A stretch of DNA of 11,503 nucleotides, taken from Nitrososphaerota archaeon (GTDB lineage Archaea; Iainarchaeota; Iainarchaeia; Iainarchaeales; VGJJ01). Below the pieces are notes generated by a model. The model was not told where the DNA came from. It searched no databases and worked only from the letters and a program-made list of their open reading frames with translations. The position numbers and the translations under genes are program-made. Shown here one piece after another: positions 1 to 7,137 of the stretch; position 1 is the stretch's first letter, and each line of letters starts with the position of its first letter. The stretch covers positions 1 through 11,503 of the forward strand of contig JAGVNS010000081.1 of the NCBI GenBank assembly GCA_020053155.1, written 5' to 3'.

Positions 1-1340
1 GGTTCCACGTTTGCGAGTATGGTGCTGTCATTGGGGAAGGATTTCAGCACATCTCCTTTGTGAAACGTCTTTCCCCCAAAGAAATAATCCGGCCCGTTGT
101 ATACATACTGGGTGCAGAGTTTGATTTCCTGGCACGCATCCAATACATCCACTTTCGTCAGGAATAGTTGGGGTCCGTTGACCTGCATGGCATACTTTAA
201 CGCCACCAAATCCAGCCAGCCCGTCCTTCGGGGACGTTTCGTTGTCGCCCCATACTCTCCCCCCGCCACCCTAAATCCTATTCCCTGGAGAAGGGGGTCT
301 GAATGGTTGACGTTTGCGTGCATATAATGCGATTTTTCGTATTCGCGGTTGTTTGAATGGTCGTCACAGTGCGTTTCCGATGCTTTTCCACCAAACTCGG
401 TGGGGAAAGGACCGTTGCCTACGCGAGTCATATAGGCCTTGGCAATTCCTAAAGTGAGGTCCACTTGTTTTTCCAGCAAACCTACCCCCTTGGCTAATCC
501 CCGGATGGAGGGGTCGGAGGACGTGACATAGGGTCGGGTTCCATAATCGATGCTCAACAGCAGACCCTGCGCCCCTTCCAAAAGGATGTTCTTTTTTCCC
601 ACGTTTTGGCGGATGATGGTTTCGGTGTCCGCGATAAACGGTTGGAGCTTTTTTCCATACTCTTTGGCGTACGCCTCAACAATGGCGTTCACGTTGAACG
701 TTTTTTCCGAATCGTAAAATCGCCCGTTCTCCAATGCGGGGCTTTTCATGATGGTTTCAATCACCATGTGATCGGCGTTCATGGCTTTCAATTGCTGTGA
801 AGCATGGGTGCATGCGCGCGTTATTTTTTGAGTGAAACTTTCAGGGTTGAACAAATCGTTCATGACAATTCCCCGTCGCGCCACATGATCCTCGTACGCG
901 GGACCAATGCCCCTTCCCGTTGTTCCAATTTTTCCGCTTCCTTTTTTGCTTTCTTTGGCGCGATCCAGGAGAATGTGATGCGGCAGTACGAGCTTGGCGT
1001 TGTGACTGATGCGCAAGTTTTTGTATGGGAAGCCCGCGAGTGTTAATTGGTCCATTTCCTCAATGAGCGTGCGGGGGTCAATGACCATTCCTTCTCCCAT
1101 GACGTTTATTTTTCCCTGTTTGTCGTGTAGTATTCCAGAAGGAATTAAGTGGAAAATGTATTCCGTGTTTCCGTTTACCACGGTGTGTCCGGCGTTGGCG
1201 CCCCCGGTTCCCCGCGCAATGATATCCGCCCAATGTTCCGCGAGCATATCCACGAGCTTTCCTTTGCCCGTGTCTCCCCACTGGTTGCATACTACTGCGA
1301 CCGTGCGGACGTCTCGCAATATACTCCCCAACCCATCCAT
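1..1340 (-). CDS. purA: adenylosuccinate synthetase PurA (C-terminus off the left edge)
   Basis: Catalyses the GTP-dependent joining of IMP and aspartate to form adenylosuccinate, the first committed step from IMP to AMP in the cytoplasm. The frame was read by hand: 446 codons are open from the ATG at 1340 to the window edge. Visible family motifs are the phosphate loop QWGDTGKGK (residues about 20-28), GGANAGHTVV with the conserved His, KIGTTGRGIGPAYEDHVAR, EGAQGLLLSIDYGT, VTSSDPS, TRVGNGPFPTE and RTGWLDLVALKYA. The loop normally reads GDEGKGK; here Thr replaces Glu. Roughly 25 extra residues lie between GPFPTE and the GATT motif, compared with the E. coli enzyme as I recall it. About 70 C-terminal residues are estimated to be missing. 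The start lies 10 bp after the guaB stop, with TGAGG overlapping that stop as a possible ribosome binding site, so the two genes are probably co-transcribed. Confidence 0.95.
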   Translation of the reverse strand, partial: MDGLGSILRDVRTVAVVCNQWGDTGKGKLVDMLAEHWADIIARGTGGANAGHTVVNGNTEYIFHLIPSGILHDKQGKINVMGEGMVIDPRTLIEEMDQLTLAGFPYKNLRISHNAKLVLPHHILLDRAKESKKGSGKIGTTGRGIGPAYEDHVARRGIVMNDLFNPESFTQKITRACTHASQQLKAMNADHMVIETIMKSPALENGRFYDSEKTFNVNAIVEAYAKEYGKKLQPFIADTETIIRQNVGKKNILLEGAQGLLLSIDYGTRPYVTSSDPSIRGLAKGVGLLEKQVDLTLGIAKAYMTRVGNGPFPTEFGGKASETHCDDHSNNREYEKSHYMHANVNHSDPLLQGIGFRVAGGEYGATTKRPRRTGWLDLVALKYAMQVNGPQLFLTKVDVLDACQEIKLCTQYVYNGPDYFFGGKTFHKGDVLKSFPNDSTILANVE

Positions 1341-1350
1341 ATACTATTCC

Positions 1351-2856
1351 TCACCGACGGTGGTAATTGGGCGCTTCGGTAATTAAATGAATGTCATGGG
1401 GGTGGGATTCTTTCTGTCCCGCATGGGTGATGCGGCGAAAGTATGCACGTTCGTGGAGAATTTCAATGGTTTTGGAGCCGGTATACCCCATTCCCGCACG
1501 TAAACCCCCTACGTACTGAATCATTACATCCTCCAGCGTCCCCCGGTAGGGAACAACCCCCTCCACTCCCTCCGGAACGAGTTTGCGTAAATCGTTTTCT
1601 TGGAAATAGCGTTCGCGGCCGGATTTTCCTTCTTTCATGGCGCTCAACGAGCCCATTCCACGAATCCGTTTAACGGGCTTTCCATCCTCGTGCAATATTT
1701 CTCCCGGGGATTCTGCGGTTCCTGCAAGCAAGCTTCCCAACATTACGGTATGCGCCCCGGCAGCAAGAGCAATGGTAATATCCCCCGAGTAATTGATTCC
1801 CCCGTCCGCGCAAATGGGAATGCCGGTTCCCCGTGCGGCTTTGGCACAATTGTATACAGCCGTTACTTGAGGGCATCCAATCCCTGAAATGATGCGCGTG
1901 GTGCAAATGCTTCCCGGCCCCTGCCCAATTTTTATTCCATCCACTCCCGCCGCAATCAAATCCGGTACCGCGGTGGGTTCTGAAATGTTTCCCGCTACCA
2001 CGTCCAATTTTGGAAATTCTTTTTTGACGGCCTTGACCATGTTAATGACCACTTGCGTGTGCCCGTGGGCCGTGTCTACGACAATCACGTCCACATTTGC
2101 TTTAACGAGTGCGCGCACGCGTTCCATTTCCGCGTCCCCTATTCCCACCGCGGCCCCCACTCTCAATTGGCCGTTTTGGTCCACGTTGAATGTGGAGCGT
2201 TCCCCTTTCATGATGGTGTGCACATCTTGGAAAACATACATTCCCACTACTTCTTGGTTTGAATCCACAAGGGGAAGGACTTTTTTCTTTTGTTGAATCA
2301 TGAGGGCGTGCGCTTCTTCAATGGTGCACGTGAGCCCTTTTGCTACGGGGTTTTTGCTCATTATTTTTGAAATGGGTTGCGCGGCATCCGTATTAAAATC
2401 AAAATCATTTTGGGTGACAATTCCCACCAGCTTGTTTTGGCGGTTGAGAATGGGAAAGGTGTGAAACGCGTAATTTTTTTCCGTGCGCGTGTGGAGAATG
2501 GACTCAATGGTTTCATCCTCAAAAAACGTAATGGGATTTTGAATGAGCCCGTTCAAGTGAAATTTGACCCGCTTTACTTCCCGTGCTTGGTCGTCCGGGC
2601 TCATGTTTCGGTGAATGATTCCCAATCCCCCCAATTTGGCCAATTCCGTGGCGAGCCTGGAATCCGTTACCGTATCCATGGCCGCACTAATGATGGGTGT
2701 TTTCACCGGAACGTTCCGCGAAAAAAGAGAATGGGTTTGTACTTGGGATGGGCGCACATCCGAATAGGCCGTGGCCAATCGGACATCTTCAAAGGTGAGG
2801 GCGAGTTCTAATGCTTCCATTCGCGCAAAAAACGCGTCCATTTGGGGAGAGGCCAT
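1351..2856 (-). CDS. guaB: inosine-5'-monophosphate dehydrogenase
   Basis: Oxidises IMP to XMP with NAD+, the rate-limiting step towards GMP. The 501-residue length is normal for the family. The order is an N-terminal barrel start (LTFEDVRL near residue 20, ISAAMDTVTDS near 57), a two-CBS insert (about 108-220, containing FPILNRQNKLVGIVT and LPLVDSNQEVVGM), then the catalytic barrel. The active loop is GPGSICTTR with catalytic Cys318. DTAHGH (261-266), CADGGI (349-354), GSLLAGTAESPG, RGMGS, the flap RERYFQ (Arg416/Tyr417) and EGVEGVVPYRG are all present, so the enzyme should be active. Start choice: Met1 is favoured because a TATA-like box is centred 24 bp upstream and no Shine-Dalgarno sequence is visible, which suggests a leaderless mRNA. 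Met6 and Met13 are alternatives, and Met13 would match many homologues. First gene of a likely guaB-purA operon. Confidence 0.97.
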   Translation of the reverse strand: MASPQMDAFFARMEALELALTFEDVRLATAYSDVRPSQVQTHSLFSRNVPVKTPIISAAMDTVTDSRLATELAKLGGLGIIHRNMSPDDQAREVKRVKFHLNGLIQNPITFFEDETIESILHTRTEKNYAFHTFPILNRQNKLVGIVTQNDFDFNTDAAQPISKIMSKNPVAKGLTCTIEEAHALMIQQKKKVLPLVDSNQEVVGMYVFQDVHTIMKGERSTFNVDQNGQLRVGAAVGIGDAEMERVRALVKANVDVIVVDTAHGHTQVVINMVKAVKKEFPKLDVVAGNISEPTAVPDLIAAGVDGIKIGQGPGSICTTRIISGIGCPQVTAVYNCAKAARGTGIPICADGGINYSGDITIALAAGAHTVMLGSLLAGTAESPGEILHEDGKPVKRIRGMGSLSAMKEGKSGRERYFQENDLRKLVPEGVEGVVPYRGTLEDVMIQYVGGLRAGMGYTGSKTIEILHERAYFRRITHAGQKESHPHDIHLITEAPNYHRR

Positions 2857-2875
2857 TGGATATATCGGGGATTGG

Positions 2876-2884
2876 AAAATATAA
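2876..2884 (-). promoter_or_regulatory. TATA-like box for guaB-purA
   Basis: On the minus strand the sequence reads TTATATTTT, centred 24 bp before the guaB ATG, with CCAAAGCC immediately upstream as a possible BRE. The spacing predicts transcription starting at or next to the start codon. A second TATA-like sequence (AGTATAAAATAA, about 2910-2921) overlaps the end of the upstream regulator gene and would give a leader of about 30 nt, so either could be used. Confidence 0.5.
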
Positions 2885-2909
2885 GGCTTTGGTTCAAGCT
2901 AAATGAACT

Positions 2910-3902
2910 TTATTTTATACTATTGGGGGTGAATGGAAACAGGTTGTATTTTGATATCTCGTAGACCGTAAGTGTGGAGTAATCTCGCAGGATATCCGCA
3001 AATCTATTTTTTATATCTCGAATGATTTCTCGAAACTGGTCGGTTGTTTCGACTTCCAAATCGATTTCCATTTGCCACCTTCCAAGTGTTTTGATGATAG
3101 AAAAAATGTGTGGATTTTCCTGTAGGTGTTTCGTCAACGCGTTTTCTTTTTCGGGGGTTAAATTGTGCAATCCAATGAGAATCTTGTATTGCATCTGCCC
3201 CATGCGCGGGTTGTCTAAAACAACCAAGAAGTTTTCAATCACTCCTTCCTCTTTCAGTTTCTTAATCCGGTTTCGTACCGTGTCGGGAGAAATGCCTGCC
3301 TTTTTTGCTATCTTGATAGTAGGCATTCGGGCGTCCTGACCAAGTAAGGACAATATGGCCTTGTCCTTTTCATTCATAGAAAAAGGCCTCCCTTTTTTGG
3401 GCAAAAAAACGCTTTTCCGTATATCTTCACGTTTTTTTCCTATCAAATAACTTCGAAGTAAATAGTCCCCACGCAAGGTGGTTATCATTTCTCTCTTTCC
3501 AACGAATTGTCCAAATTTCTTTTCGAAATCGGTCAGGATGACATCCAATTCATGTGGGGTTTTTGTTATAACACAAAAAGCCAGGTCAAATTCTCCATCT
3601 GTTCTGACCACCCAATCAACCGAGTCATTACTTTGGAGAAATTGAATTAATTCCGTTTCCTGTTTTTCGGAGACGTTCTGCAATCGCAAATATATTTTAT
3701 GGTGGGACTGGTCAAGTTTTGAAGAGTCTATTACGGCCAGAAATTTTTTTATGAAGCCCCTTTTGATAAGTTTTTTGACACGATATTTGACCGTTTCTTG
3801 ATTCATTCCTATCTTTTTAGCCAGGGCTGGAAATGAGACACGTGCGTTCTTGTCTAACTCATAGATAATTCGGCGGTCCTTGTTATCTAATGATTTCTCC
3901 AT
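2910..3902 (-). CDS. tandem two-unit Lrp/AsnC-family transcriptional regulator
   Basis: A 330-residue protein, about twice the 140-170 residues usual for Lrp/AsnC proteins. It contains two consecutive units. Unit 1 has an Lrp-type winged helix (about 7-53: NKDRRIIYELDKNARVSF, then ETVKYRVKKLIKRGFI) and a RAM-like alpha/beta domain (about 60-150). After a basic linker (KKREDIRKS...KKGRPF), unit 2 repeats the layout: helix-turn-helix at 177-224 (NEKDKAILSLLGQDARMPTI, then DTVRNRIKKLKEEGVI) and a RAM-like domain at 230-320. It is expected to bind DNA and perhaps sense an amino acid, but no ligand can be read from the sequence. The ATG at 3902 is supported by a TATA-like box 26 bp upstream, again implying a leaderless mRNA. 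It is divergent from the decarboxylase-like gene and shares palindromes with its promoter, so autoregulation and control of that gene are likely inferences. Confidence 0.9.
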   Translation of the reverse strand: MEKSLDNKDRRIIYELDKNARVSFPALAKKIGMNQETVKYRVKKLIKRGFIKKFLAVIDSSKLDQSHHKIYLRLQNVSEKQETELIQFLQSNDSVDWVVRTDGEFDLAFCVITKTPHELDVILTDFEKKFGQFVGKREMITTLRGDYLLRSYLIGKKREDIRKSVFLPKKGRPFSMNEKDKAILSLLGQDARMPTIKIAKKAGISPDTVRNRIKKLKEEGVIENFLVVLDNPRMGQMQYKILIGLHNLTPEKENALTKHLQENPHIFSIIKTLGRWQMEIDLEVETTDQFREIIRDIKNRFADILRDYSTLTVYEISKYNLFPFTPNSIK

Positions 3903-3909
3903 ACTTACC

Positions 3910-3926
3910 TAATCATCGGTTGATTA
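3910..3926. promoter_or_regulatory. palindrome, candidate operator of the Lrp-like regulator
   Basis: TAATCA-TCGGT-TGATTA is a perfect inverted repeat with 6-bp arms around a 5-bp centre. It lies between the regulator's TATA-like box and its start codon, about -8 to -24 relative to the predicted transcription start. Protein bound there would block transcription of the regulator gene. Its size and symmetry suit an Lrp/AsnC binding site. Confidence 0.45.
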
Positions 3927-3932
3927 TTTAAA
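3924..3932 (-). promoter_or_regulatory. TATA-like box for the Lrp-like regulator gene
   Basis: The minus strand reads TTTAAATAA, centred 26 bp upstream of the ATG at 3902. This is the spacing expected for a leaderless archaeal transcript. Confidence 0.5.
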
Positions 3933-3996
3933 ATTTATGGTTTTAGGTAAAAAATAGGCTCCTAAGTTACTTATTATTGGAAAAAGATATTATATT

Positions 3997-5169
3997 GTGG
4001 GAAAAAACCTTGTCATTCACCAGATTAGTGCCGAAAATCTTTACCGTGAGTCGGGAAAGGCACTCATTGGGTATGACTTGAGCGTCCTCCGCTCCCAGCT
4101 TGACCTATTCCTGAAGGCCTTCCAATCGGTTGGAAGGTTAATGGAGGTGGCCTATTCATACAAAACGAACCCCCTATTGGCGGACACCCTTCATCATTGG
4201 GGATGTAAGATGGAAGTTACGGGGAAGACACACTTACATGAAGCATTGAAGTTCTGTCATGGTAACGAAATTATTTTGATGAGCCCCACTTTGGACGACG
4301 CTCTCATTGCCGAGTGTCTACATGAAAAAGTACATATCATCGCTGACTCCATTCAACAACTCGAAAAAATAAACAAAATGGCAAAATCGCACGTCAAAGT
4401 TGGTTTAAGATTGAATACCTGCGTCGAATCCAAAAATCCCTTGTGCGCTAGTGGATCTTCCTTCGGCTTACTAGGTGTTTCTGAAAAAGAGTTTCTAAGT
4501 CAGCTGGAAAAAATCAAGACATTCAAAAATGTTGAATTGATTGGGATTCACAACCATTTTGCGAGCCAAAATACCGACTTGAGTTCGTGGCGAAAAAACG
4601 CAGAACATCTGGTTAAGGTAGCCTCATTGGTCGAAGGTCTTCATTATGTAAATATTGGGGGTGGATTTTCAATTGACTATCAAGACAATGCCCCCCAAAT
4701 CGAAAAGGTAGTTCAAGCATTATTTGGTCCTTTATTCAATCTGCCTGAAGATGTTCATGTTGTTACTGAGCCTGGAAGGTTTTTGGCCGGTCCATGTGGA
4801 ATTCTTTTGGCTGAAGTGGTAGCTGTAAAGAAAGATTTGGTTAATACCGCTTTTCTGAATACTTCCATTTTCTCAACTTTTCCAGACCGACTTTTGTCCG
4901 GCTTTGCATTTAATCCTTCAATTCAAATAGTCAATAAGATAAACAAAAAAGGGAAAAATACTTTTTACATTCGAGGAAGTTCCCCCAGTTCTGTTGATTT
5001 CTTTGGTACAATTAAAGACAGCCCAACGATACGCGAAGGTGATATTATTGCAATTAAAAATGTCGGAGCGTATGGCACCGCGCAGGCTTCTTCCTTCTGC
5101 GGAGCCGAAAAACCGCTTGAATATTTGATTGACGATGCGGTTGTGAAATGTGTTGGAATAAGAGAGTGA
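3997..5169 (+). CDS. fold-type III PLP-dependent decarboxylase-like protein (Orn/DAP/Arg decarboxylase family 2)
   Basis: A 390-residue protein in the alanine racemase/ornithine-diaminopimelate decarboxylase fold. Key positions: YSYKTNP with the PLP-binding Lys56, GIHNHFASQ (183-191, His187 expected to stack on PLP), the phosphate-binding GGGF (221-224), EPGR (258-261), GDII (348-351) and GAY (357-359, Tyr359). The usual decarboxylase motif G-P-x-C-[DE]-S-x-D is here GSSPSSVD (327-334). The catalytic Cys is replaced by Pro330 and the acidic specificity residue by Ser. The segment after EPGR also lacks the usual D-A-G-like motif. PLP binding is therefore well supported, but substrate and reaction are not, and calling it LysA or SpeC would be unsafe. 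The start is GTG with no clear Shine-Dalgarno sequence and a weak AT-rich box (about 3967-3978) upstream. The gene is divergent from the tandem Lrp-like regulator, a plausible controller. Confidence 0.88.
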   Translation: MGKNLVIHQISAENLYRESGKALIGYDLSVLRSQLDLFLKAFQSVGRLMEVAYSYKTNPLLADTLHHWGCKMEVTGKTHLHEALKFCHGNEIILMSPTLDDALIAECLHEKVHIIADSIQQLEKINKMAKSHVKVGLRLNTCVESKNPLCASGSSFGLLGVSEKEFLSQLEKIKTFKNVELIGIHNHFASQNTDLSSWRKNAEHLVKVASLVEGLHYVNIGGGFSIDYQDNAPQIEKVVQALFGPLFNLPEDVHVVTEPGRFLAGPCGILLAEVVAVKKDLVNTAFLNTSIFSTFPDRLLSGFAFNPSIQIVNKINKKGKNTFYIRGSSPSSVDFFGTIKDSPTIREGDIIAIKNVGAYGTAQASSFCGAEKPLEYLIDDAVVKCVGIRE

Positions 5170-5234
5170 CAAAGGTGCAGACCCTTGGCGGGGGGATGGC
5201 TCTATTAATTCCAAAGGGCTCAATAGGAATGAAA

Positions 5235-5486
5235 ATGACGTTCATTGTATATTTGCTGCGGTGCGCAGACGACTCGCTGTACTGTGGGTATACCAAAAAC
5301 ATTCGAACGCGCGTTCAACTGCACCAAGCAGGGAAAGCCAGCAAATTTACCCGTTCCAGGCTACCCGTAAAATTAGCGTATTTTGAAAAGTATCCCTCTC
5401 TTTCCGCGGCCCTTCAACGAGAAGCAGCCATCAAGCATTTTTCTCGGAGACAAAAACTCGAATTGATTCATGCCCCAAAAAAATAA
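5235..5486 (+). CDS. small GIY-YIG domain protein (UPF0213/YhbQ-like)
   Basis: An 83-residue single-domain protein of the GIY-YIG nuclease superfamily. It shows VYLLRCADDSLYCGYT (family pattern YVYLLRC-D-SLYTG-T), TKNIRTRV with the conserved Arg, KFTRSRLPVKLAYFE and LQREAAIKHFSRRQKLELI with the conserved Glu. This is almost the complete usual length of UPF0213 proteins, whose cellular role is poorly defined; DNA-structure-specific nuclease activity is reported for some relatives. Start choice: the ATG at 5235 has AGGA six bases upstream and matches the family N-terminus (MTFIVYLL). The ATG at 5229 and longer frames starting near 5148 would add unrelated residues and overlap the preceding gene. 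It follows the decarboxylase-like gene by 65 bp on the same strand, so co-transcription is possible but not evident. Confidence 0.9.
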   Translation: MTFIVYLLRCADDSLYCGYTKNIRTRVQLHQAGKASKFTRSRLPVKLAYFEKYPSLSAALQREAAIKHFSRRQKLELIHAPKK

Positions 5487-7109
5487 TTAATCGTCTTTGG
5501 GAATGCGGTGCCGGCTGAAATGTTTGGTAATGGGGAAATCCCTCTCATAAGTAAATGGTGTTTTAGGTCTTCGAGGAGCGCGGTCCGGATTGAGCGTAAA
5601 CTCTTCCCTGCGTTGAGCGTTTCTCCCAAAGGGTTTTCGTTTTTGAAAAGGCTTTGATGATTGGAATGGTCTCGATGATCCGAAAGGCCGTGAACCCCGC
5701 TCGTGTTCATTTTTTCGGGGAAAAAATCTCCGCCCCTGCTCGCGTCCATGACTCTGCCCTTGATTTCGTCCGTATCCTTGATTTTCTCCTTCTTCGTGTC
5801 CTATTTTTCGGTAGTGGGGAGGGTTAACATAATCTCCCACCGCTCGTTCGGGTTTTCCTTTTTTGTTGGTGATGGAAATGGGGTTAAATTTAGGAATGGG
5901 AAGCTGGGGAATAACAAGTGATTTGTCTCGAATGACTTGGCGAAAGAATTCATAATCTTGGGGAGCGAGAATGGAAATGATTTTTCCCTCTTCCCCCGCA
6001 CGGGCGGTTCTCCCCGAACGGTGAATGTACTCGTTGGACGTGCGGGGGCTGTCATAATTGATAATGTGCGAAACATTCTTGATGTCCAGCCCGCGTGCGG
6101 CCACGTCACTCGCCACCAAAACGTGAAAGGCACCATGGTGAAACTCGTCGAGTGTTCGTTTGCGCTGATTTTGACTTAAACCACCGTGAATGGCGTGGGC
6201 ACGAACACCGTTTTCGTTCAAATTTCGCTCCACTTTATCCACCATTCTTCGCGTGCCGCAGAAAACAATCGTAAGAGTAGGTTTTTCGTGTTTCAAGATA
6301 TGCACCAACAATCCAAACTTTTGGTCTCCCTGCTTATCCAAGTCGTAGTATGCATGGGAAAGTTTTCCGGCATCTACATACGACTGCGTTTTTATGGTTT
6401 CGGGGTGCTTCATGTGCTGGTGCGCAATTCTTTTTATTTCATCCGGCATCGTGGCGGAGAAAAGCATAGTTTGTCTATTTGTTGAGAGTCGCTGAATTAT
6501 TTTTTTCATGTCGCGAATAAACCCCATGTCAAACATTCGGTCGGCTTCATCTAACACAAGCGTTTTCACGTGGTCGGGATTGAACGTTCCGCGGGACAAA
6601 TGGTCGAGTATTCTCCCCGGGGTGCCAACGACAACGTCCGTGCGTCGCAAATGCTGAATCTGCATTCCCATGCTTGCTCCACCATACACGGCGGTAATGC
6701 TCGTGCGCTTATGCTTAGCGAATTTGCGCATCTCTTGCATCACTTGCTCGCACAATTCACGAGTAGGAACCAAAATAAGGGCTTGTACTTTTCCATTGGG
6801 GTTTAGTTTTTCAATAATGGGTAATCCAAACGCCGCCGTTTTCCCGCTTCCGGTGTGGGCTTGCCCTATAATATCTTTTCCCGCGAGAATGAGGGGGATA
6901 GTGGCTTCCTGAATGGGCGTCCACGTGGAATAGCCCAATTCTTTCACCGCTTGTGTGACGGGTTGAGAGAATGAAATTTCTTTCGTTGGAAGAACGGGTG
7001 GGTTGGAAGAAATGGTCTCGGTTTGGGGTAGTGAATAAGGTATGGGGTGGCTCGGCGAATGGCTACGAGTCGTGGGATACGAATGCTTGGATTTCTCGTG
7101 TGAATGCAT
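5487..7109 (-). CDS. DEAD-box ATP-dependent RNA helicase with a basic low-complexity tail
   Basis: A 540-residue helicase that probably unwinds structured RNA in ribosome assembly or mRNA turnover. All core motifs are intact: Q motif (Phe47 and GYSTWTPIQ, Gln67), motif I AHTGSGKT (84-91), Ia PTRELCEQ (115-122), GG (143-144), Ib TPGR (163-166), II DEAD (187-190), III SAT (218-220), IV IVFCGTR (281-287), V ARGLDI (338-343) and VI HRSGRTARAG (363-372). Before the core is a 45-residue His/Ser/Pro-rich extension. After it, from about 405, is a long Arg/Gly/Gln-rich tail including four copies of a [RK]PF[GQ]xx hexad (474-497), as in RhlE-like bacterial helicases with RNA-binding tails. The start at 7109 is the only Met before the Q motif. 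The stop codon abuts that of the convergent GIY-YIG gene. Confidence 0.95.
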   Translation of the reverse strand: MHSHEKSKHSYPTTRSHSPSHPIPYSLPQTETISSNPPVLPTKEISFSQPVTQAVKELGYSTWTPIQEATIPLILAGKDIIGQAHTGSGKTAAFGLPIIEKLNPNGKVQALILVPTRELCEQVMQEMRKFAKHKRTSITAVYGGASMGMQIQHLRRTDVVVGTPGRILDHLSRGTFNPDHVKTLVLDEADRMFDMGFIRDMKKIIQRLSTNRQTMLFSATMPDEIKRIAHQHMKHPETIKTQSYVDAGKLSHAYYDLDKQGDQKFGLLVHILKHEKPTLTIVFCGTRRMVDKVERNLNENGVRAHAIHGGLSQNQRKRTLDEFHHGAFHVLVASDVAARGLDIKNVSHIINYDSPRTSNEYIHRSGRTARAGEEGKIISILAPQDYEFFRQVIRDKSLVIPQLPIPKFNPISITNKKGKPERAVGDYVNPPHYRKIGHEEGENQGYGRNQGQSHGREQGRRFFPRKNEHERGSRPFGSSRPFQSSKPFQKRKPFGRNAQRREEFTLNPDRAPRRPKTPFTYERDFPITKHFSRHRIPKDD

Positions 7110-7137
7110 GGCTATAGACTATTTTTAGTTGGGTGGG

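Larger units (their letters stand above)
3905..3950. repeat. split inverted repeat TTACCTAA / TTAGGTAA in the divergent promoter region
   Basis: TTACCTAA (3905-3912) is the exact reverse complement of TTAGGTAA (3943-3950). The arms are offset by 38 bp and bracket both the regulator's TATA-like box and the 3910-3926 palindrome. Paired distant half-sites would suit a protein with two DNA-binding units, as the adjacent regulator has. The arms are only 8 bp and AT-rich, so coincidence is possible. Confidence 0.35.

Noticed and set aside
1009..1386. 125-codon plus-strand open frame across the purA/guaB junction
   Set aside because: Overlaps purA coding sequence with its conserved P-loop on the other strand; no family resemblance.
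1889..2296. 135-codon plus-strand open frame opposite guaB
   Set aside because: Antisense to the catalytic part of guaB; Thr/Ser/Pro-rich composition of a shadow frame.
3997..5169. Confident assignment as diaminopimelate decarboxylase (lysA)
   Set aside because: The Cys and acidic residue of the diagnostic motif are absent and no lysine-pathway neighbours are present.
5148..5234. Upstream extension of the GIY-YIG gene overlapping the decarboxylase-like gene
   Set aside because: The 29 extra residues do not match the family, and the ATG at 5235 has a better-placed AGGA.
7119..7128. CTAAAAATAG as the main helicase promoter box
   Set aside because: Its centre is only about 15 bp from the ATG, which would place transcription start inside the gene with no suitable later start codon.
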